From: Pseudomonadota bacterium
Lineage (GTDB): Bacteria > Pseudomonadota > Gammaproteobacteria > Burkholderiales > Rhodocyclaceae
Length of the DNA: 36,523 nucleotides
Direction of reading: 5' to 3'
Assembly: GCA_022705135.1 (NCBI GenBank)
Contig: JAKJFA010000019.1
Coordinates: 1 to 36,523, forward strand
Shown here: positions 33,347 to 36,523 of the stretch, in pieces
Position numbering within the stretch: position 1 is the first letter of the stretch
Layout of the letters: the number at the start of each line of letters is the position of its first letter
The notes under the pieces: generated by a model
Told to the model about the DNA's origin: nothing
The model's database searches: none
What the model saw: only the letters and a program-made list of their open reading frames with translations
Made by a program: the position numbers and the translations under genes

Positions 33347-34300
33347 ATGACTGAAAACAGTGTGACCGATAATTCATGGGGCGGGCCCGCCGGGCGGGTG
33401 AGCCCGCGTCTGGCCAAAAACGCCCTGCGCAACTGGCGCGAGCGTCTGATCGAGGGCCTGCTGTTCTGCATGGCAGCGGTTTCCGTGTTGACGACGCTGG
33501 GGATTGTCTATGTGCTGGTCAAGGAGTCGATCATTTTCTTCCAGCATGTCCGGATCGTCGATTTTCTGACCGACACGCGCTGGACGCCATTGTTTGACGA
33601 TGCCCACTACGGCATCCTGGTGCTGATTTCCGGCACCCTGGTGTCTTCGGCGGTAGCGCTGGCGGTCGCCATCCCGGTCGGTACCATCATCGCCATTTAT
33701 CTTTCTGAATTTGCCACGGCGCGGGTGCGCGAAGTGGCCAAACCCATTCTGGAAGTGTTGGGGGGCATTCCCACCATCGTCTTCGGTTATTTCGCCTTGA
33801 TGGTGGTGACGCCCCTGTTGCAGAGGGTATTGCCGGAGTTGCCGGGGTTTTCCTTGTTGTCTGCCGGTCTGGTCATGGGGGTGATGATCGTGCCCTATGT
33901 GTCGTCGCTGTCCGAGGATGCCATGCGCGCCGTGCCGATGAGTCTGCGCGAAGGCGCTTATGCCATGGGCTCGACCCGCTTGCAGGTAGCATTGAAGGTG
34001 GTCGTGCCGGCCGCGACTTCCGGGCTGGCGGCTTCCTATATCCTGGGCATTTCGCGGGCGGTAGGGGAGACCATGATCGTGGCCGTGGCGGCAGGCATGC
34101 AGCCCAATCTGACCTTCAATCCGATGGAGCCGGCAGCGACCATCACTTCCTTCATTGTTCAGGTGGCGCTGGGCGATTTGCCGCATGGTTCCATCGGCTA
34201 CCTCACCATTTTTGCCGCTGGCCTCACCCTGTTGCTGATCACGCTGACCCTCAACGTCATTGGCTTGTGGATGCGCAAAAAGTATCGGGAGCATTACTGA
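33347..34300 (+). CDS. pstC: Phosphate ABC transporter permease PstC
   Basis: Membrane subunit of the phosphate importer. It has 317 residues and six transmembrane helices, the first at about 36-58. The EAA-type cytoplasmic loop that contacts PstB is EGAYAMGSTRLQVALKVVVP at about 206-225, followed by GISRAVGETMIV. The hydrophilic N-terminal 30 residues are typical of PstC. One base separates its TGA from the pstA start, so pstC and pstA are coupled. Confidence 0.97.
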   Translation: MTENSVTDNSWGGPAGRVSPRLAKNALRNWRERLIEGLLFCMAAVSVLTTLGIVYVLVKESIIFFQHVRIVDFLTDTRWTPLFDDAHYGILVLISGTLVSSAVALAVAIPVGTIIAIYLSEFATARVREVAKPILEVLGGIPTIVFGYFALMVVTPLLQRVLPELPGFSLLSAGLVMGVMIVPYVSSLSEDAMRAVPMSLREGAYAMGSTRLQVALKVVVPAATSGLAASYILGISRAVGETMIVAVAAGMQPNLTFNPMEPAATITSFIVQVALGDLPHGSIGYLTIFAAGLTLLLITLTLNVIGLWMRKKYREHY

Positions 34301-34301
34301 G

Positions 34302-35222
34302 ATGGTGCAACAGGATAAAACCGCGGACATTCATGCCGTCATCCGGCGCGGCAAGCGCTGGGATTATCTTTTCGCGGCGATCGGCTTGATCTGTCTGGCC
34401 TTCGGCTTGCTGACTGTGCTGGTTCTGGTTGGCAAGATGGGGCTTGAGGGGCTGGATCGGCTGAGCCTCGATTTTTTCACCAGCTACCCGTCACGACGCG
34501 CCGCCAATGCCGGCATCCTTTCGGCCTGGGTCGGTTCAGTGCTGGTGATGCTGGTCACGGCCTTTGCCGCGGTGCCGCTCGGTGTTGGCGCCGGCGTCTA
34601 TCTGGAAGAGTACGCCAAGAAGAACTGGGTGACCGACATCATCGAAATCAACATCACCAATCTGGCGGCCGTGCCTTCCATCGTCTATGGCTTGCTGGCG
34701 CTGGGCATCTTCGTCTACCAGTTCGGCTTCGGCGGCAGCATCTTATCGGCCGGGCTGACGCTGGCGCTGCTGATCCTGCCCATTGTGATTGTCGCCACGC
34801 GCGAAGCGATCCGGGCTATTCCCGGCGCCATGCGCGAAGGCTCGATGGCGCTGGGGGCAACTAAATGGCAGACCGTGCGTTATCACATCCTGCCCTATTC
34901 CATGCCCGGCATCCTGACCGGCATCATCATCGGGCTGGCGCGCGCCATCGGCGAGACGGCGCCGATCATCACCATCGGTGCGCTGACCTTCATCGCCTTC
35001 CTGCCGCCGCTGCCACTGGTCGAGGGCGCTGGTCTGTTCGACTGGGTGATGTCCCCTTTTACCGTGATGCCGATCCAGATGTTCAACTGGACTTCGCGGC
35101 CCGAGGAGGCCTTTCAGATCAATGCCGGCGCGGCCGGTTTTGTGCTGGTGGTGATGACGCTGGGCATGAATGCCCTGGCCATCTGGCTGCGTTATCGCCT
35201 GCGCAAGAATATCAAGTGGTAA
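34302..35222 (+). CDS. pstA: Phosphate ABC transporter permease PstA
   Basis: Second membrane subunit of the Pst importer. The ATG at 34302, one base after the pstC stop, gives 306 residues (MVQQDKTADIHAVIRRGKRW); an earlier in-frame start lies inside pstC and was rejected. It has six membrane helices, the EAA-type loop EGSMALGATKWQTVRYHILP and GLARAIGETAPIITIGAL, a strongly conserved PstA block. It ends 15 bp before the pstB ATG. Confidence 0.97.
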   Translation: MVQQDKTADIHAVIRRGKRWDYLFAAIGLICLAFGLLTVLVLVGKMGLEGLDRLSLDFFTSYPSRRAANAGILSAWVGSVLVMLVTAFAAVPLGVGAGVYLEEYAKKNWVTDIIEINITNLAAVPSIVYGLLALGIFVYQFGFGGSILSAGLTLALLILPIVIVATREAIRAIPGAMREGSMALGATKWQTVRYHILPYSMPGILTGIIIGLARAIGETAPIITIGALTFIAFLPPLPLVEGAGLFDWVMSPFTVMPIQMFNWTSRPEEAFQINAGAAGFVLVVMTLGMNALAIWLRYRLRKNIKW

Positions 35223-35237
35223 AAAGGACCCTTGCCA

Positions 35238-36020
<783 letters not shown>

Positions 36021-36033
36021 GTCTGGAGAAACC

Positions 36034-36523
36034 ATGAACGAACAAGTACACCTTTCCCGGCAATTTGATGCGGAACTTGAAAAACTGCGCTCCCAATTGC
36101 TGCAAATGGGCGGTCTGGTCGAAGCGCAGATCGCCACTGCCGCAGCGGCATATGACCAGAACGACCTGTCGCTGGCAACACGGGTGATCGACGGCGACAG
36201 GCAGGTTAACGCCCTGCAGAAAAATATCGATAACGACTGCATCCATGTCATTGCCAAACGGCAGCCGACGGCTTCTGATTTGCGCTTGGTCATGAGCGTC
36301 AGCAAAATTGCCACCGATCTGGAACGCATTGGTGACGAGGCCAAGAAGGTGGCCAAGGGGGTGCGCCGCATACAAGAGCGCGGCCAACGACTGATCGAGT
36401 CCGAGACGGCCAATATCCGGCATCTGGCGAGTGTTGCCAGCGCTTTGCTGCGCCGGGCGCTGGATGCCTTTGCCCGGCTCGATACCGAGCAGGCGACCGC
36501 AGTGATTCGCGAAGATAAGGAAC
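36034..36523 (+). CDS. phoU: Phosphate signalling protein PhoU (N-terminal part, runs off window)
   Basis: Negative regulator linking the Pst transporter to PhoR, needed to switch off the PHO response when phosphate is ample. The frame is open from ATG 36034 (GGAGA upstream) to the window end, 163 codons. It starts MNEQVHLSRQFDAELEKLRS and includes the first metal-binding helical repeat with DLRLVMSVSKIATDLERIGDEAKKVA (key residues E/D x3 D pattern). It is 13 bp after pstB. The second half of the protein is outside the window. Confidence 0.97.
   Translation, partial: MNEQVHLSRQFDAELEKLRSQLLQMGGLVEAQIATAAAAYDQNDLSLATRVIDGDRQVNALQKNIDNDCIHVIAKRQPTASDLRLVMSVSKIATDLERIGDEAKKVAKGVRRIQERGQRLIESETANIRHLASVASALLRRALDAFARLDTEQATAVIREDKE

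Overview
The window reads as a betaproteobacterial chromosome, most likely Rhodocyclales (Dechloromonas/Azonexus/Accumulibacter-like). The basis is gene order and protein character recalled from that group: recA-recX, lptB-rpoN-hpf-ptsN-hprK, rplM-rpsI-argC-DUF6776-bactofilin-erpA, M23 peptidase/tyrS, argA-yggX and pstSCAB-phoU, in GC-rich DNA with dense coding. I see no rRNA, tRNA, insertion sequence, phage or CRISPR array, and no gap above 300 bases. The longest gap (25713-25981, 269 bp) is full of hairpins.

Layout. 1-9902 is a mostly housekeeping block on the + strand: the 3' part of mnmA, recA-recX, lptB-rpoN-hpf-ptsN-hprK (LPS export, sigma-54, ribosome hibernation, nitrogen PTS), rplM-rpsI with a clear sigma-70 promoter and an intrinsic terminator, then argC, a DUF6776 membrane protein, a bactofilin and erpA. 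9911-16000 holds an M23 envelope peptidase divergent from tyrS and a leftward group rsmE-argA-yggX-DUF817. 16134-22398 carries htpX, a Kef-type antiporter overlapping a diguanylate cyclase gene, an SLC13-type transporter and an MscS channel. 22536-25712 is one very large STAND-ATPase/SARP-BTAD regulator.

The most interesting part is 25719-36523. Five leftward genes encode OlsB-like and PlsC/OlsA-like acyltransferases (ornithine lipid synthesis), a PlcP-type metallophosphoesterase, a GT4 glycosyltransferase (Agt-like) and diacylglycerol kinase. Together they look like a kit for replacing phospholipids with phosphorus-free ornithine and glycolipids. Rightward from the same region run a CYTH-CHAD (polyphosphate-type) protein, SixA, and the pstS-pstC-pstA-pstB-phoU phosphate uptake and sensing operon. 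Upstream of olsB, plcP and pstS I find Pho-box-like direct repeats at exact 11-bp spacing. Each is followed by 10 nt and then a -10-like hexamer, the same geometry as classical PhoB promoters. The inference is one PHO-controlled island that scavenges phosphate, handles polyphosphate and remodels membrane lipids under phosphate starvation.

Limits: all assignments come from reading motifs and recalled family knowledge. No database search or structure calculation was run. Lipid products, the regulator's targets and the RNA structures are inferences.
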